From Ahaetulla prasina (taxonomy: Eukaryota > Chordata > Lepidosauria > Squamata > Colubridae), in NCBI RefSeq assembly GCF_028640845.1, contig NC_080540.1, positions 228,702,794 to 228,766,793 of the forward strand: a stretch of DNA of 64,000 nt. The letters are read 5' to 3'. The position numbers and the translations under genes are program-made. Shown here piece after piece: positions 1 through 11,046 of the stretch. Position 1 is the first letter of the stretch; every line of letters begins with the position of its first letter. Under the pieces are notes generated by a model. The model ran no database searches. It had not been told where the DNA came from and saw only the letters and a list, made by a program, of their open reading frames with translations.

Positions 1-404
1 CATCAAAGATCGAGCGCTTGTGAAATTCCCGTCTGCTTAGAAAATCAATCAATTTAATAAGTCCTTTTGAGCAGAAGCGACTCTCCCACTCCTTTTCCCT
101 GATAAAAACAGGAGCGTGTTGAAGTTGGAGGGAGTGGAATTTGGTGGGGTCATAAATCCAGGAAAATTCGCTCTTAAGAGCAAACCCCCTGTCAGACCTG
201 CCACTTTTCCACAACTCTGATAACCCTCTTTTGCCCAGAGGGTATGCTAAGCTCAGTGAACAGTGATTTTTTTTCTGTTTCACTGACTTTTACAATCTTC
301 TAACACGGAGTGCTCTGTTAGAGCACCCAGCAGGAGCGGTGACATCACTGGAGCCAAATTAGTTGTATTTTTGTCTTTAACCAAAGCAGTCAGTTTAGCC
401 ATCT
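1..404. other. Unassigned AT-rich sequence
   Basis: No convincing gene or repeat boundary seen. The right part may be a divergent left end of the adjacent Tigger-like MITE. Confidence 0.4.
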
Positions 405-657
405 CTCTTATGACTGCTGTAGCATCCCCATGGTCACCTATCAAAGTGCAGATGCTTGGCAACTGACTCCTATTTATGACGGTTGCAGTGTCCTGCGGTC
501 ATGATCATCTTCTGCAACCTTCTGACAAGCAAAGTCAATGGGAACCCAATTGACTTAACAACAGTGTTTTAACATAATATCTGCAGCGATTCAGTTAACA
601 ACATTGGCAAGAAAGAGATTTTGGGCTCAGTTGTGGTCGTAAGTCAACGACTACCTG
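405..657. mobile_element. Tigger/mariner-like MITE, left end lost
   Basis: The right terminus reads GTCGTAAGTCAACGACTACCTG followed by TA, the same end as the complete copy at 13292-13680. Internal sequence (ATGGTCACC, TTCTGACAAGCAAAGTCAA, TTAACAAC) also matches that copy. The left terminal repeat is not recognisable. TA target duplications and CAG...CTG ends fit the Tc1/mariner-pogo (Tigger) group; no transposase is encoded. Confidence 0.65.
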
Positions 658-1178
658 TATTTTAAAATATTTATATATAGTCCATAACAAGGCCACTTTT
701 TAAAAAATTAAAATGAAGCCCAGCCCAGGCTGGCTACATTCCTTTTGTAAATGTAGATTCCTAGCAGGCCTTCCAGGGACAAAAAATATCGAACAGTATC
801 AAAAGTACACATGTACTTTTGTGTTACTTGCGCGACTGTGACATTCTCTGCAATGGCAACTAAAGGAAGCACTTAACTCCAACTTGGTGTGAAGATACAG
901 ATCACGTAATAAAGAAGGGTTTAATTCTGTTTACTAAATATGATAAATCATGTAGAGTAGCCAGACTAGAACTGCAAAACAGGTATTTTAAACTGGTTTG
1001 CATACACAGTAATTTTTCCTCCTCGTAGTCCTTTGAATATTTAGTCAATATTATAACATACCTGAAATTTATGTCTTCAGTTGCCTCTTTTAACTTGTGC
1101 ATAAATAGTCAACAAAAAAAACCAGTTCTCAAGATGGAGGAGATAAGGATGCCATTAGTAACAAAGTTATGTGGAGTA
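658..1178. other. Unassigned sequence
   Basis: AT-rich with no recognised gene or repeat. Short open frames here have no protein-like features. Confidence 0.4.
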
Positions 1179-1320
1179 CACACACACATACACACATACA
1201 CACACACTGCTGCACTTTGAGTCAAGGTGAAGCTAAGGTTAAAAACAACCGAGTTCAAAATGTTGTATCATATTGCGTATGTACATACATACACACATAC
1301 ATACATACATACACACACCT
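1179..1320. repeat. CA / CATA microsatellites
   Basis: Two short tracts of CA and ACATAC repeats (about 1179-1207 and 1281-1317) separated by unique sequence. Apparent peptides rich in His and Thr here come from the repeat, not from a gene. Confidence 0.85.
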
Positions 1321-1440
1321 ATATAAGTTGTGACTCTAGAAACAACAAAACTGGCTTAACGTTTTTATATTTCCACAATCCAATCCCTGTTCTGAATTGT
1401 ATATACTGGAGTACAGCACTGGTCTTCTTGTTCTCTTAGC

Positions 1441-1500
1441 CTCAATAATAGGAATAAATTAATTAAATAAATTAATTAAATAAATAAATTAATGTCTTTA
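1441..1500. repeat. AATTAAATA simple repeat
   Basis: AT-only tract of alternating AATTAATT and AAATAAAT words. Confidence 0.7.
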
Positions 1501-1649
1501 TTTTTATAGATCTTTTTATTTATATATAAACCTCTCATAGCCTCTCATTTTTCAGTCAATTCTGGGTGGCTACCTTTGCACCATGGATTCCTGTTCTTCA
1601 TTCAGATGAACAATATCTTGAAGGATAGCAGTTGGGGAAGATTCTACAG

Positions 1650-1718
1650 CAGGGGCGTCTAACCTTGGCAACTTTAAGACCTGTGGACTTCAACTCCCAG
1701 AATTCCTCTTGCCAGCAT
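1650..1718. mobile_element. Foldback hAT MITE, left half only
   Basis: Begins CAGGGGCGTCTAACC and continues through the diagnostic words GGCAACTTTAAG and CTTCAACTCCCAGAATTCC, ending in GCCAGCAT. It matches one arm of the palindromic element complete at 12963-13097. The second arm is missing. Confidence 0.7.
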
Positions 1719-2032
1719 CTCTTGTTGTTCCCTAAAGCTCTGCTGCATCTCCAGCTGTGGGAACTGAACCTTGCGTGCCTTTCAACCAGGTGGGGGACTG
1801 ACCAAGTCCTGTGAAATACAAAAAGGAACAAGGCTGTTTTCTGCCCACTTTCTCTGTTGTTCATTCTGGCTCTTGAAGTTTTGAACAGAAACATAAGACA
1901 AGAGAATCGCTGGAGTGCAAGTTGTGGTTTGGACTGCAAGACCTGATTCGTGAGGTATATATTTTTATATATAAACATGTATTGCTTAGGCATTAAAAGG
2001 TTTCCATTGTAATCAGACAGATTCACTGTATA

Positions 2033-2437
2033 CACATAGTCCTTGACTGACAACCACAATTGGGGATCAGAATTTCCACTGTTAAGCAAGACAGTTGTTG
2101 AGTTGTGCCCAATTTTGTGACCATTTTTTTTTTTGCCGTGGATGTTAAACAAATCACTGCCGTTATTAAGGAAATCACATCGTCGCTAACTAAATCTGAC
2201 TTTCCCCTTTGACTTTGCTTGTTGGAAGCTGGCTGGGGAGGTTGCAATGATAATCATGGAACTCTAACAACCATTATACTGTAAATACATGCCAGTTGCC
2301 AAGCATCCAAATATTGTTCTCCTGATCATGGGGATGCTTTGATAAGTGTGATTACCAGACATAAATCACTTTTTTTTCAGTGCTGCCGTAACTGGGAAGG
2401 GTTATGAAAAGAATGGTTGTAAGTCAAGGATCTCCTG
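2033..2437. mobile_element. Tigger/mariner-like MITE
   Basis: Flanked by TA on both sides (2031-2032, 2438-2439). Left end CACATAGTCCTTGACTGACAACC; right end GGTTGTAAGTCAAGGATCTCCTG. These are imperfect inverted termini of the same family as 13292-13680. Non-coding. Confidence 0.75.
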
Positions 2438-3344
2438 TATGGGAATCTTGGACTTTTAAACACAGCATTTTCTGATAACTCCTCCCCTTTGCTATTAACC
2501 ATGGGAGAATCTCAGTTGCGCTAGGAATCGGTTTCCAAGTTCTTAAATATACATTCGAAGCAGCCACCCTATCCGTCCTTTTTTCAGATTTTCCAGCAAT
2601 GTGGCCAAATACCATCAATCCCCACGCACATTTCGATAATGTACTTTAGAACGCCTTCATATGTTTCAAGGGCTTTTTGCATAAAATGATTGCTCAGCTA
2701 TTGCGAAGCATGTTCAATAAAAGATTTGATTTCCTAGCAGGACTCTAACCTATCACAAAATATGCATCCCAAACTTTTCTAAAAAAACAAAAACAAAAAA
2801 AAAACCCTCCTGAGTTTTAAATTTCCAGCTTGCACCGATAGCTCTGAATTGCACGGCAGAAGTTCAAGAGGTCCGGATTGAATATAATATAAATATAATC
2901 ATATTTCCAAATAAAAGTCTTTCATCTGCAGCCAAGAGATTTGATGAATGCTGCTTGGCTACATCACTAAATCCAATAGGCCAGCAAGGAATAAAACGTT
3001 TACGCCAACCATATTTCCACTGAATAACAATAGAGATCTTCTCTTCCTTCTTCCATCCACCACCCACACATGTGGCTTAAGTTTATTATTTTGAATAGGC
3101 ACTTGAGAAACATTTGATTGAAGAAATAATCTCTTCAACAGTAAAACCTTTTTCTAAATGCAACTTAATGTACATTGGAGACGAACTGGTATACTGCTGG
3201 TAATATACATATATATCCATCCCTGGTATTGCTTGAAAGTGCAAAAACCTCATGAAGAGAAACCTTTACAAAGCATTGTTATTGTTACCTAAAAGATTCT
3301 TGGATTTATCAGGGGAAATGCAACTAATATATCACTTTTGTTTG
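2438..3344. other. Unassigned sequence
   Basis: No recognisable repeat, RNA gene or exon. Open frames on the minus strand look random. Confidence 0.4.
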
Positions 3345-3605
3345 CAGTTAATTAATTAATTAATTAATTCATCAAGCATGTATTTTATGACAGATATAAG
3401 TGTAAACATAATTATAAATACATGTTAAGGATATGAATAAAAGAAAACATTAGGACAGGGACCATAGGCACGCTTATGCACGCCCCTTATAGACCTCTTA
3501 GGAATGGGGTGAGGTCTACAGTAGACAGTCTAAGGTAAAAGTTTTGGGGATTTGGGGAAGAAACCACAGAGTCAGGTAGTGCATTTATTTATTTATTTAT
3601 TATTT
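3345..3605 (-). mobile_element. LINE 3' fragment, CR1-like (TTTA-tailed)
   Basis: Shares GGACAGGGACCATAGGCACG, TTATAGACCTCTTAGGAATG and GGGATTTGGGGAAGAAACCAC with the better copies at 59513-60118 (minus) and 30030-30470 (plus). Those copies encode the C-terminal end of a CR1-like reverse transcriptase. A TTTA repeat adjoins the right side. Only 3' sequence is present. Confidence 0.6.
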
Positions 3606-4289
3606 ATTTATTTGCCTTTGTCTTTAGGCTTTCCAGGTGGGGGAAAGAAAGGACTTATCCAGATTGCAATGTACGAACCAAGAATATCAAACGGCCTAAA
3701 ATTTCCCTAGCTTTGCGGAACTCCAAAATTAATTTTAAAATATTAAGAACGACCCAAGTGTTGTGAGGTTGATCAGACAAAGAAGATGCTAGTGCTTTCG
3801 TACAAGACTTCATGAGATCTTGGGAATTACACTGCTAGAATGATATGAGACTCAGTAATTTTACAAGAGTTATGTCACTTCTTTTTTAAAAAAAAAACTT
3901 TGTGCCAATTAGCAATTAAACAAAAGGGTGCAGAAGGCAGCTAGTCCCGACTGATATGCATGCAGATGGAGAATGAAAAAGGAGGAATGGTTGGACAGAA
4001 TTGACTACTTTGATTAAAGAAAAGTACATAAGTACTTTTTTTTTTTTGAGTTTCAACTCTTTAATTGCCAACAATTATTTCATCCAACAGCAATCTTCAA
4101 ACATATTAGTGTCACCCAGCAAATCAGTACATTATGTAAAAAAGAGGAAGATAATTCATTCTCTTCATGTTCTTGTTTCTTTTTTTTTAATTAATATTTT
4201 TATTAAGCATTTTTTTTAAAACAAGAAGAAATTTTGACAATTTTTTCTTTTCACCAGGTTTGCGTTAGTAACGAATATAAGTACTTTTG

Positions 4290-4500
4290 TTTCCACATGG
4301 AGACGGCTTCTGACCTTCGTGCTTGATGTGGAAAAGAATGAAATTTTGATTTTGGGTTTTATTGAGCAGATTGAGCAGAGTAGATCTTTACAGAAATGGC
4401 TTGTTCATATTATTACAAAAAGGCAAAAAGTTGTGATTTGCTGTTAATGCCTTATTTTACTGTAACAGAGACAGTTGGAAGTCAATGTTTCTTTTTCTTT
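4290..4500 (+). pseudogene. Possible L1-type ORF2 C-terminal remnant
   Basis: Frame fragments read EKNEILILGF, resembling the end of an ORF2 copy also seen near 40140 (ERNEMLIWGF), each followed by a pyrimidine-rich stretch. The resemblance between the two loci is visible, but family assignment is tentative because no catalytic motif is present. Confidence 0.35.
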
Positions 4501-4560
4501 CTTTTTTTCTTATCTTTCCTCACTTTTCTTCCCCCTTTTCTCCCCTACTGCTTTTTTATT

Positions 4561-5051
4561 TAGAATAGAATAGAATAAAAAATTTTATTGGACAAGTGTT
4601 ATTGGACAGACAAGGAATTTGTCCTGGTGCATATGCTCTCGGAGTACATAAAAGAAAAGATACATTCATCAAGAATCATAAGGTACAACACTTAGTGATA
4701 GTCATAGGGTACAAATAAGCAATCAGGAAACAATCAATATCAATATAAGGATACAAGCAACAAAGTTACAGTCATAAGTGGGAGGAGATGGGTGATGGGA
4801 ACGATAAGAAGATTAATAGTAATGCAGACTTAGTAACTAGTTTGACAGTGTTGAGAGAATTATTTGTTTAGCAGAGTGATGGCGTTCAGGTAGAAACTGT
4901 TCTTGTGTCTAGTTGTTCTGGTGTGCAGATACTGTTGTTTTGAGGGTAGGAGTTCAAACAGTTTATGTCCAGGATGTGAGGTATCTGTAAGTATTTTCAC
5001 AGCCCTCTTTTTGATTCGTGCAGTATAAAGGTCCTCAATGGAAGGCAGGTT
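4561..5051 (-). mobile_element. ATAGA-tailed CR1/L3-like LINE, 3' part of an interrupted copy
   Basis: Starts with a short TAGAA repeat, then TTTTATTGGACAAGTG, the reverse complement of the LINE 3' end. It matches the uninterrupted copies at 11045-11695 and 19382-20115 up to GGAAGGCAGGTT, where a CR1 element intervenes. The same LINE resumes at 5631. Non-functional. Confidence 0.8.
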
Positions 5052-5454
5052 ATAATAATAATAATAATAACAACAGAGTTGGAAGAGACCTTGGAGGTCT
5101 TTTAGTCCAACCCCCTGTCCAGGCAGGAAACCCTACACCATTTCAGACAAATGTTATCCAACATTTTCTTAAATATTTCCAGTGTTGGAGCATTTACAAC
5201 ATCTGCAGGCAAGGTGTTCCACTGATTAATTGTTCTAACTGTCAGGAAATTTCTCCTTAGTTCTAAGTTGCATCTCTCCTTGATTAGTTTCCACCCATTG
5301 CTTCTTGTTCTACCCTCAGGTGCTTTGGAGAATAGTTTGACTTCCTCTTCTTTGTGGCAACCCCTGAGATATTGGAACACTGCTATCATGTCTCCCCTAG
5401 TCCTTCTTTTTATTAAACTAGACATACCGACTTCTTGCAACCGTTCTTCATATA
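5052..5454 (-). mobile_element. CR1 LINE 3' end (first segment)
   Basis: Classic CR1 3' sequence in antisense, beginning with a TAA repeat and CAGAGTTGGAAGAGACC. The minus frame 5102-5440 encodes the C-terminal region of a CR1 reverse transcriptase, with motifs RRTRGDMIAVFQ, NGWKLIKERCN and FLTVRTINQWNTLP. The usual CR1 protein is about 1000 aa, so this is a 3' fragment. It interrupts the ATAGA-tailed LINE and is itself interrupted at 5455. Confidence 0.85.
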
Positions 5455-5560
5455 TTTATAAATTTATTGTGTACCTATGTGTTTTAATAAGGCTGTACAC
5501 CGCCCTGAGTCCTTCGGGAGAAGGGCGGTCTAGAAATCTAATTAATAAATAAATAAATAA
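5455..5560 (+). mobile_element. L2-type 3' tail (LINE or L2-tailed SINE) inside CR1
   Basis: Contains the hairpin-forming tail CCGCCCTGAGTCCTTCGG with its complement GAAGGGCGG, followed by AATAAATAAATA. The same tail ends the L2 copy at 30686-31511 and the SINE at 62012-62287. ATAT occurs on both sides (about 5452 and 5561), consistent with a short target duplication in CR1. Confidence 0.7.
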
Positions 5561-5630
5561 ATATGTTTTAGCCTCCAGTCCCCTAATCATCTTTGTTGCT
5601 CTTCTCTGCACTCTTTCTAGAGTCCCAAGA
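5561..5630 (-). mobile_element. CR1 LINE (second segment)
   Basis: Continues the CR1 element from 5454 (GTTTTAGCCTCCAGTCCCC) to its 5' truncation at about 5630, where the host LINE resumes. Confidence 0.75.
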
Positions 5631-6245
5631 TTGGTAGCAATTATTTTTTCTCCAGTTCTAATTATCCTCTGAAGTCTGTGTCTGTCTTGTTGGGTTGCAG
5701 AGCCAAACCAGACAGTTATAGAGGTGCAGATTACAGACTCAATAATTCCTCTGTAGAACTGTATCAGCAGCTCCTTGGGCAGTTTGAGCTTTTTGACTTG
5801 GTGCAGAAAGAACATTCTTTGTTGTGCTTTTTGATGACGTTTTTGATATTAGCTGTCTATTTTAGATCTTGCAATATGGTAGAACCTAGAAATTTGAAGG
5901 TCTCTACTGTTGATACTGTATTGGTTAGTACTGTAAGAGGTGGAAGTATGGAAGGGTTTCTCCTAAAGTCTACCACCATTTCTACGGTTTTGAGTTTGTT
6001 CAGTTCCAGATTGTTCCGGTCGCATCACGAGGCTAGTTGTTCAACCTCCCATCTGTATATGGATTCATCATTGTCTCGAATGAGACCGATCACTGTTGTG
6101 TCATCTGCAAACTTCAATAGTTTAACAGATGGTTCATTAGAGATGCAGTCATTGGTATACAGAGAGAAGAGAAGTGGGGAGAGCACACAGCCTTGGGGGC
6201 CCCCTGTGCTAATTGTACAGATATCTGATGTGATTCTGCTTAGCT
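5631..6245 (-). mobile_element. ATAGA-tailed CR1/L3-like LINE, upstream part of an interrupted copy
   Basis: Resumes at TTGGTAGCAATTATT, exactly where the uninterrupted copy at 19382-20115 continues past GGCAGGTT. Minus-strand translation gives reverse-transcriptase C-terminal words such as LKLPKELLIQFYRGIIESV and TVWFGSATQQ, and extends further 5' than the other copies in this window. Frames are broken. Confidence 0.8.
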
Positions 6246-6545
6246 AACCTGCTGCTTTCTGTTTGTTACTTTAGTATTTTGTATTTTACAATGTTTTATA
6301 ACGCAATAAAAATGTTAAACTACAGATTCTTGCTTATTTCTAGGTGCGATATCCCTCTCTTACCAATCAAATAACATCATATTTCGCAACTTCTCTATGG
6401 GGTTCTATTCTCTTGATTCTTTGCTGAAGGCATTTTATATTATTTGCTGCCACGCATCTAAAAGTCTCTCTTGTTCCCATTTGGGATTGAATGAACCCAG
6501 TTCTCAAGGTTGTTGTGATGCAATAAACTCTTGCCACCGCCAGCA

Positions 6546-6546
6546 T

Positions 6547-6593
<47 letters not shown>

Positions 6594-6760
6594 TTTTTGT
6601 CACAACAATATATGTAGGTATCATACAAAAAGATTATATAGTATATAAACACATGTATGAGTAAATATAAGGAGGTATAAGCATATATATATATATAGGA
6701 AGAAGAAAAGAAAAAAAATAGGACAGGAACGGTAGGCACGTTTGTGCGCTTATGCACTTC
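6546..6760 (-). mobile_element. LINE 3' end (CR1-like) with TTTA tail
   Basis: A TTTA run (about 6546-6594) is followed by TTTTGTCACAACAATATATG and later ATAGGACAGGAACGGTAGG. The arrangement and words match the left end of the 59513-60118 copy. The copy is 5' truncated. Confidence 0.7.
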
Positions 6761-7910
6761 AATCACTTTCCATCCCAAATAAAGCAGACAATGCTTGTCA
6801 ACAAAGAATCAGCTCCAAAGTTAGATCCACTACTTTTACTAAAGGCAGTAAAAAGTGTTTTGGATTTTTTAATAAGTAGTTTGCAGTGCTGATGCAAAAT
6901 ATATATATATATGCAAGAAAACAGTTTCTGAAAGCTGTGTTTCTGGATAATCAAATCTCAGGAAGCTTTGTCTCTTTTTTGGTATAAATTACTACTGCAG
7001 GAGGCAGTAACTGAGCTTAATATTTTTCTTATGCTCAAGAAATTTTTACTGATAGATTATAAGAAAAACAGGACATTCTTAGCTGCTATATCACCAATAG
7101 CACTGATCTCCAGAATGCTGACATTTAAGTTATTTTTTTTGTAAAATGCAACTTATTCTAAATATAGGCTGAACTCCCATACCCATTTACTTGTGAGGAA
7201 GTCCATTAAAGTTATAAGTATGCTGAGGCATGCATTGTTGAGGAATGTTTGCCTGGGGAAGTAGGCTATATACATTTATTTCTATAATGTATATCCCATA
7301 TGGTTTTCCCAGGTTGTCTTCTACTCTGAGATTGGTAAGCCAAAGAGCACTTGGAATCCTTACATCTCCAAGCTGTTGCTTCCATCCCCAAGATTAGCTG
7401 CCAATATCTCATCTTCCTTCCACTTTCCTTTTCTCTCCCCCAACCCTCTATATTTATACACACACATACACACATAAATATATACATGCACTTCTTTTCT
7501 TCAAACCTCTGGAAGCTTAGCAGAACCTACTTTGCACTGTTTGGATAGAAAGAAGAACTGATATGAAGGGTGTCATATCTTCGCCTCTCCACTGGGTTCT
7601 GCAAATCAAATCAAATCAAAACTATTCTGGTCGTTGACCAGCCTTTACAATAAAAGAGTACGGTAAAAATGGAAATAGTTTAACACAGCAATTTGTCATT
7701 GGGGAAGGGAAAAACAATAGGACAATAAAAATATTTCTAATTAAAAGTGTTGCACAGTTGTAGAACAGTGAAGTTATACCCTACAGATACCACGGTTTGG
7801 GGAGTCTGCATAAATCATGGCTTGGAGATGTCTGATGATATTGGAAATGGAGAAAGACTCAAGGTTTAATAAATATAAAATAAAACAAATCTCAGTAACC
7901 AATGCAATAG
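6761..7910. other. Unassigned sequence with short AT and CA repeats
   Basis: Contains a TA run near 6900, a CA-rich run at about 7455-7485 and a CAAAT repeat at about 7603-7620. No gene or named element recognised. Confidence 0.4.
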
Positions 7911-8280
7911 AGGTAGTCCTTGATTTACGACCACAATTGGGCCAAAAAGCTGGGTTGCTAAGCAAGACAGTTGTTGATACCATGTTTTACCCCATTTTAT
8001 GACCTTACTTGCCACATTTGTTAAGGAAATCTGCAAATAACAGCTGTTAACTTAACAAGGTTGATAAGTGAACCTGACTTCCACATTGACTTTGCTTGTC
8101 AAAAGGTCACTAAAGGTGATCACATGACGCAGGACACTTCAACGGCCACAAATATGAGTCAATTGCCAAGCATCTCAATTTTGATCAGGTGACCATCAGC
8201 ATGCTACGATGGTCACGAGTGTGAAAAATGGTCATAAATTACTTTTTTCAGGGCTGTTGTAACTTCGAACAGTCAGTAAA
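7911..8280. mobile_element. Tigger/mariner-like MITE
   Basis: Left end AGGTAGTCCTTGATTTACGACC and internal GACTTTGCTTGTCAAAAGG match the family complete at 13292-13680. The right end is eroded after GTAACTTCGAACAGTCAGTAA. Confidence 0.7.
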
Positions 8281-8518
8281 TTCAGTATGGCTGATACAGC
8301 TTGAAAAGCCTAGTAAGTCACAATAAATTATTCGATTGATGAGTAGTTTGCTTTCCAGTTCCTACCCATTACATCCTCAGATGGTAGGAATGCACGAAAC
8401 ATGGTCTCAACATGGGAAGAGTTTTTCTACACTTCCTATCCTAACCCTTTTTCTTTATTATAATTAAAACAGCCCACTTTTCCTTTTAATTAAATTTCTT
8501 GGCCAGCCCTCTACTCAC

Positions 8519-8700
8519 CGCAAACCACGCTCAACACATTTTTATGAGTTATTATACAGATTGGGCACTGGATTGGTTTCTGTAAACCGTTGCATGCAAG
8601 ACTTAAATTTGGATTGTAAATGCAGAAATCATTCTCCTGGATCACAGCATTTGATAATCTCAAACTATTTGTGGAGCAAGAAGAATTTAAACTAAGACCC
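8519..8700 (-). other. Candidate exon, unidentified (low confidence)
   Basis: On the minus strand an open frame encodes a Cys-rich segment including QENDFCIYNPNLSLACNG and KPIQCPICIITHK. It ends at a consensus-like splice donor (GTGAGTAG, reverse complement of 8511-8518). A convincing polypyrimidine acceptor is not obvious. The protein is not recognised. It could equally be a chance frame in unique DNA. Confidence 0.2.
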
Positions 8701-8816
8701 TGCTGCTTTCTCTCCCAGTAAGCAAATACAGCCAAACAGATGCGCAACTGTTGAATGTAGAGGCTTTCATGAATACATAAATATTAGTAGATGACTAATA
8801 ACCAATTTTTTCTTTT

Positions 8817-9062
8817 TTAGAATGAAGACAGAACCATGGTAAATTGAGAGCTCTTCCCCTGATACGTAACCATGGTATCAACATATCCACATAACAAGTT
8901 TTTTTTACTGTAGTCCGACAACATTGCCTTCATTTCATCTCCAACCCATGAATAAAGCAAGATTAAATTATCCTTAGCTGTGTAATTAGCAATGATGGTG
9001 CGGAAATAGTGTTTGCCATTTAAGCCGACGGCATCCAGTGTAACCGTGAAACAATATACCAA
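8817..9062 (-). other. Candidate terminal exon or pseudogene fragment, unidentified (low confidence)
   Basis: Minus-strand open frame of about 80 codons with balanced composition, including TLDAVGLNGKHYFRTIIANY and LILLYSWVGDEMKAMLSD, ending in a stop. A possible acceptor (TTTAG) lies just upstream at about 9066. Codon composition differs from the AT-rich flank, but I do not recognise the product. Random open frame remains a serious alternative. Confidence 0.22.
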
Positions 9063-9434
9063 GCTAAACTAGAATAGCATGAAAATACTATAATTGGATT
9101 AGCCTCTCTCTTCTGCCTCCAGAACCCAGCATGAAGGAATCAGGAAGTTGTTGTTTGTATCATGCATGTTTTAAAGTTTTTATACCTTATAAGCTGCCAA
9201 GAGTCATTGGATTGTAAATGGACAAATGGGATGATCAATGAATTCAGAAAGGAAAGAAGGAAGTAATTTTGAAGGGAAAGACCTGCTTGTGACTTCATGC
9301 CTTTCATTCCTCTAATTTATTTATTTTTCTTTTTCAACTTTATTCAGGATGCAAAATCTTCCCCATTTCTCCATAACAACAATTGTTAGTGGCCCAGATT
9401 ATTTCATAATGATTTAGTCTAGATAGCACTAACT
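9063..9434. other. Unassigned sequence
   Basis: Contains a weak L2-type tail resemblance (AAGCTGCCAAGAGTCATTGG, about 9190). Otherwise nothing recognised. Confidence 0.35.
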
Positions 9435-9697
9435 CAGTGGTGAAATCCAAATTTTTTTACTACTGGTTCTGTGGACGTGGCTTGGTGGGTGTGGCGTGGC
9501 TTGGTGGGCATGGCAGGGGAAGGATACTGCAAAATCCCCATTCCCTCCCCACTCCTGGGGGAAGGATATTGCAAAATCTCCATTCCCACCCCACTCAGGG
9601 GAGAGCCAGAGGTGGTATTTGCCAGTTCTCTGAACTGCTCAAAATTTCCACTACCGGTTCTCCAGAACCTGTCAGAACCTGCTGGATTTCACCTCTG
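9435..9697. mobile_element. hAT MITE, family A, exact 8-bp target duplication
   Basis: Termini CAGTGGTGAAATCC and GGATTTCACCTCTG are inverted repeats. CACTAACT flanks both sides (9427-9434 and 9698-9705). The interior has the family's GTGGGCATGGC and GGAAGGATACTGCAAAATC words. 8-bp duplications and CAG/CTG ends are typical of hAT. Non-autonomous; no transposase. Confidence 0.92.
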
Positions 9698-9705
9698 CAC
9701 TAACT

Positions 9706-10979
9706 CTTCTGTGGGGAAAGGCCTTGAGATCAACTCACACTGGAATTTTCCACAGTTAGACCTGATGCAAAGAACAGAACCCCTGGAGATACCATCACAT
9801 CAAAATAATCTTGTGAACAGGCTAATAGTCACATTAAAAGCTCATTTTCCTTTCCTCCGTTCAATGGCTCCCATTAGACATAGCAATTGCTATCTCATTT
9901 AAATTCTGGCCTTCCATCATCACTGCTCACATATGTTTACCTGCTACATTTTATTAGATGAGACATGTAAATATTGTGTTGTCTAACGCAACAAAAACAG
10001 AAAATTCATCAGTCACTCCAATGCGTCTTAAAAAAACAACAACTAAAACCAAGCCACACCCAATAGCCCACATTAGAGAAGATCTTTCTATGGTCTGCTC
10101 TGGCAATAAAATACAATTTCCTCCTTGCAGTGAATGTCTGCAATTCTGAGCTCTAAAACAATCTCAAAATTCAAGTGTTTGGAAACCCTCCAATGTGAAA
10201 TGCAAATACCTATTATTTATAACCCAGAAATGCTTTTGCAAAGTTTGAAGGCATTTTGATTCCAGCGCTTGGGTTATAATGACGGTTGTCCATCATTGCA
10301 AAGTTACTTTCTCGCCAGGGATCTTTATTGTTTCTTTCTTATTACACAGTATGTCCATTCTTTGGTGTTCATTTCCTGAAGAAGATTACTTTTCAGTATC
10401 AAACTTCGCTAAAGGGCCTTTTTCATGCCAAAGTCTGTGCGAGTTCACATTGCAGCAAAGCAGGGCGATTTTCCAGTCATTGCAGACTGTGAAGAAAAAA
10501 TATGATATCTGCTAAAGCTCTTCTTTCTTTTCATATTTATTGCTGTTTATGACTGCAGACTGCGCTTACCTTAGAACCATCAGGACTGTTTGCAATGAAA
10601 CACAACACTGAGAAAAACTTGGCTGGTCGGGGGTTTTATTTAAGAAAAGCCAAGTTCCAGCCAGGTTTTTTTTCCCCCTTGCCAAAGGCCTGTAACCTCT
10701 TTGGAGTGAACATCAGCCCAATTTTGAGTCAACTTGTACAGATTTATGGACTTTATATTGAAACTTGAGATGGCTTAAATAAATAGGATTTAGAAGGAAT
10801 AAGCAGAGCCATCATTTCTGCTAGATGGGAAAGGAACTTAAAGAGATAGGAGAGTTATCAAAAAAAGGCAGAAATGAAAGGGAATCATGGATGAATGTAG
10901 TGATGAAAATTAAGCAGGTCCCCCTGGTGTCAAAAAGCAGAGGAAGTGGTAAAAATCGCATCTGCAATATGCTACTTTA
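9706..10979. other. Unassigned unique-looking sequence
   Basis: No repeat termini or convincing exons. Overlapping short plus-strand frames at 10279-10515 look random. Confidence 0.4.
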
Positions 10980-11005
10980 GTACATGCCCAAGGACAGAAA
11001 AATTT

Positions 11006-11046
11006 TATGAGATAAAGATGATGATAAAGATGATGATAAAGATGAT
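11006..11046. repeat. Short 12-bp tandem repeat (GATAAAGATGAT)
   Basis: About three copies of GATAAAGATGAT abut the 5' truncation point of the LINE that follows. Confidence 0.75.

Noticed and set aside
1227..1439. Open frame with a His/Thr repeat peptide
   Set aside because: Generated by CATA/CACA microsatellites; no initiation or coding context.
6546..6594. CRISPR-like regular repeats
   Set aside because: Uninterrupted TTTA units without spacers, in a vertebrate genome; it is a LINE-associated microsatellite.
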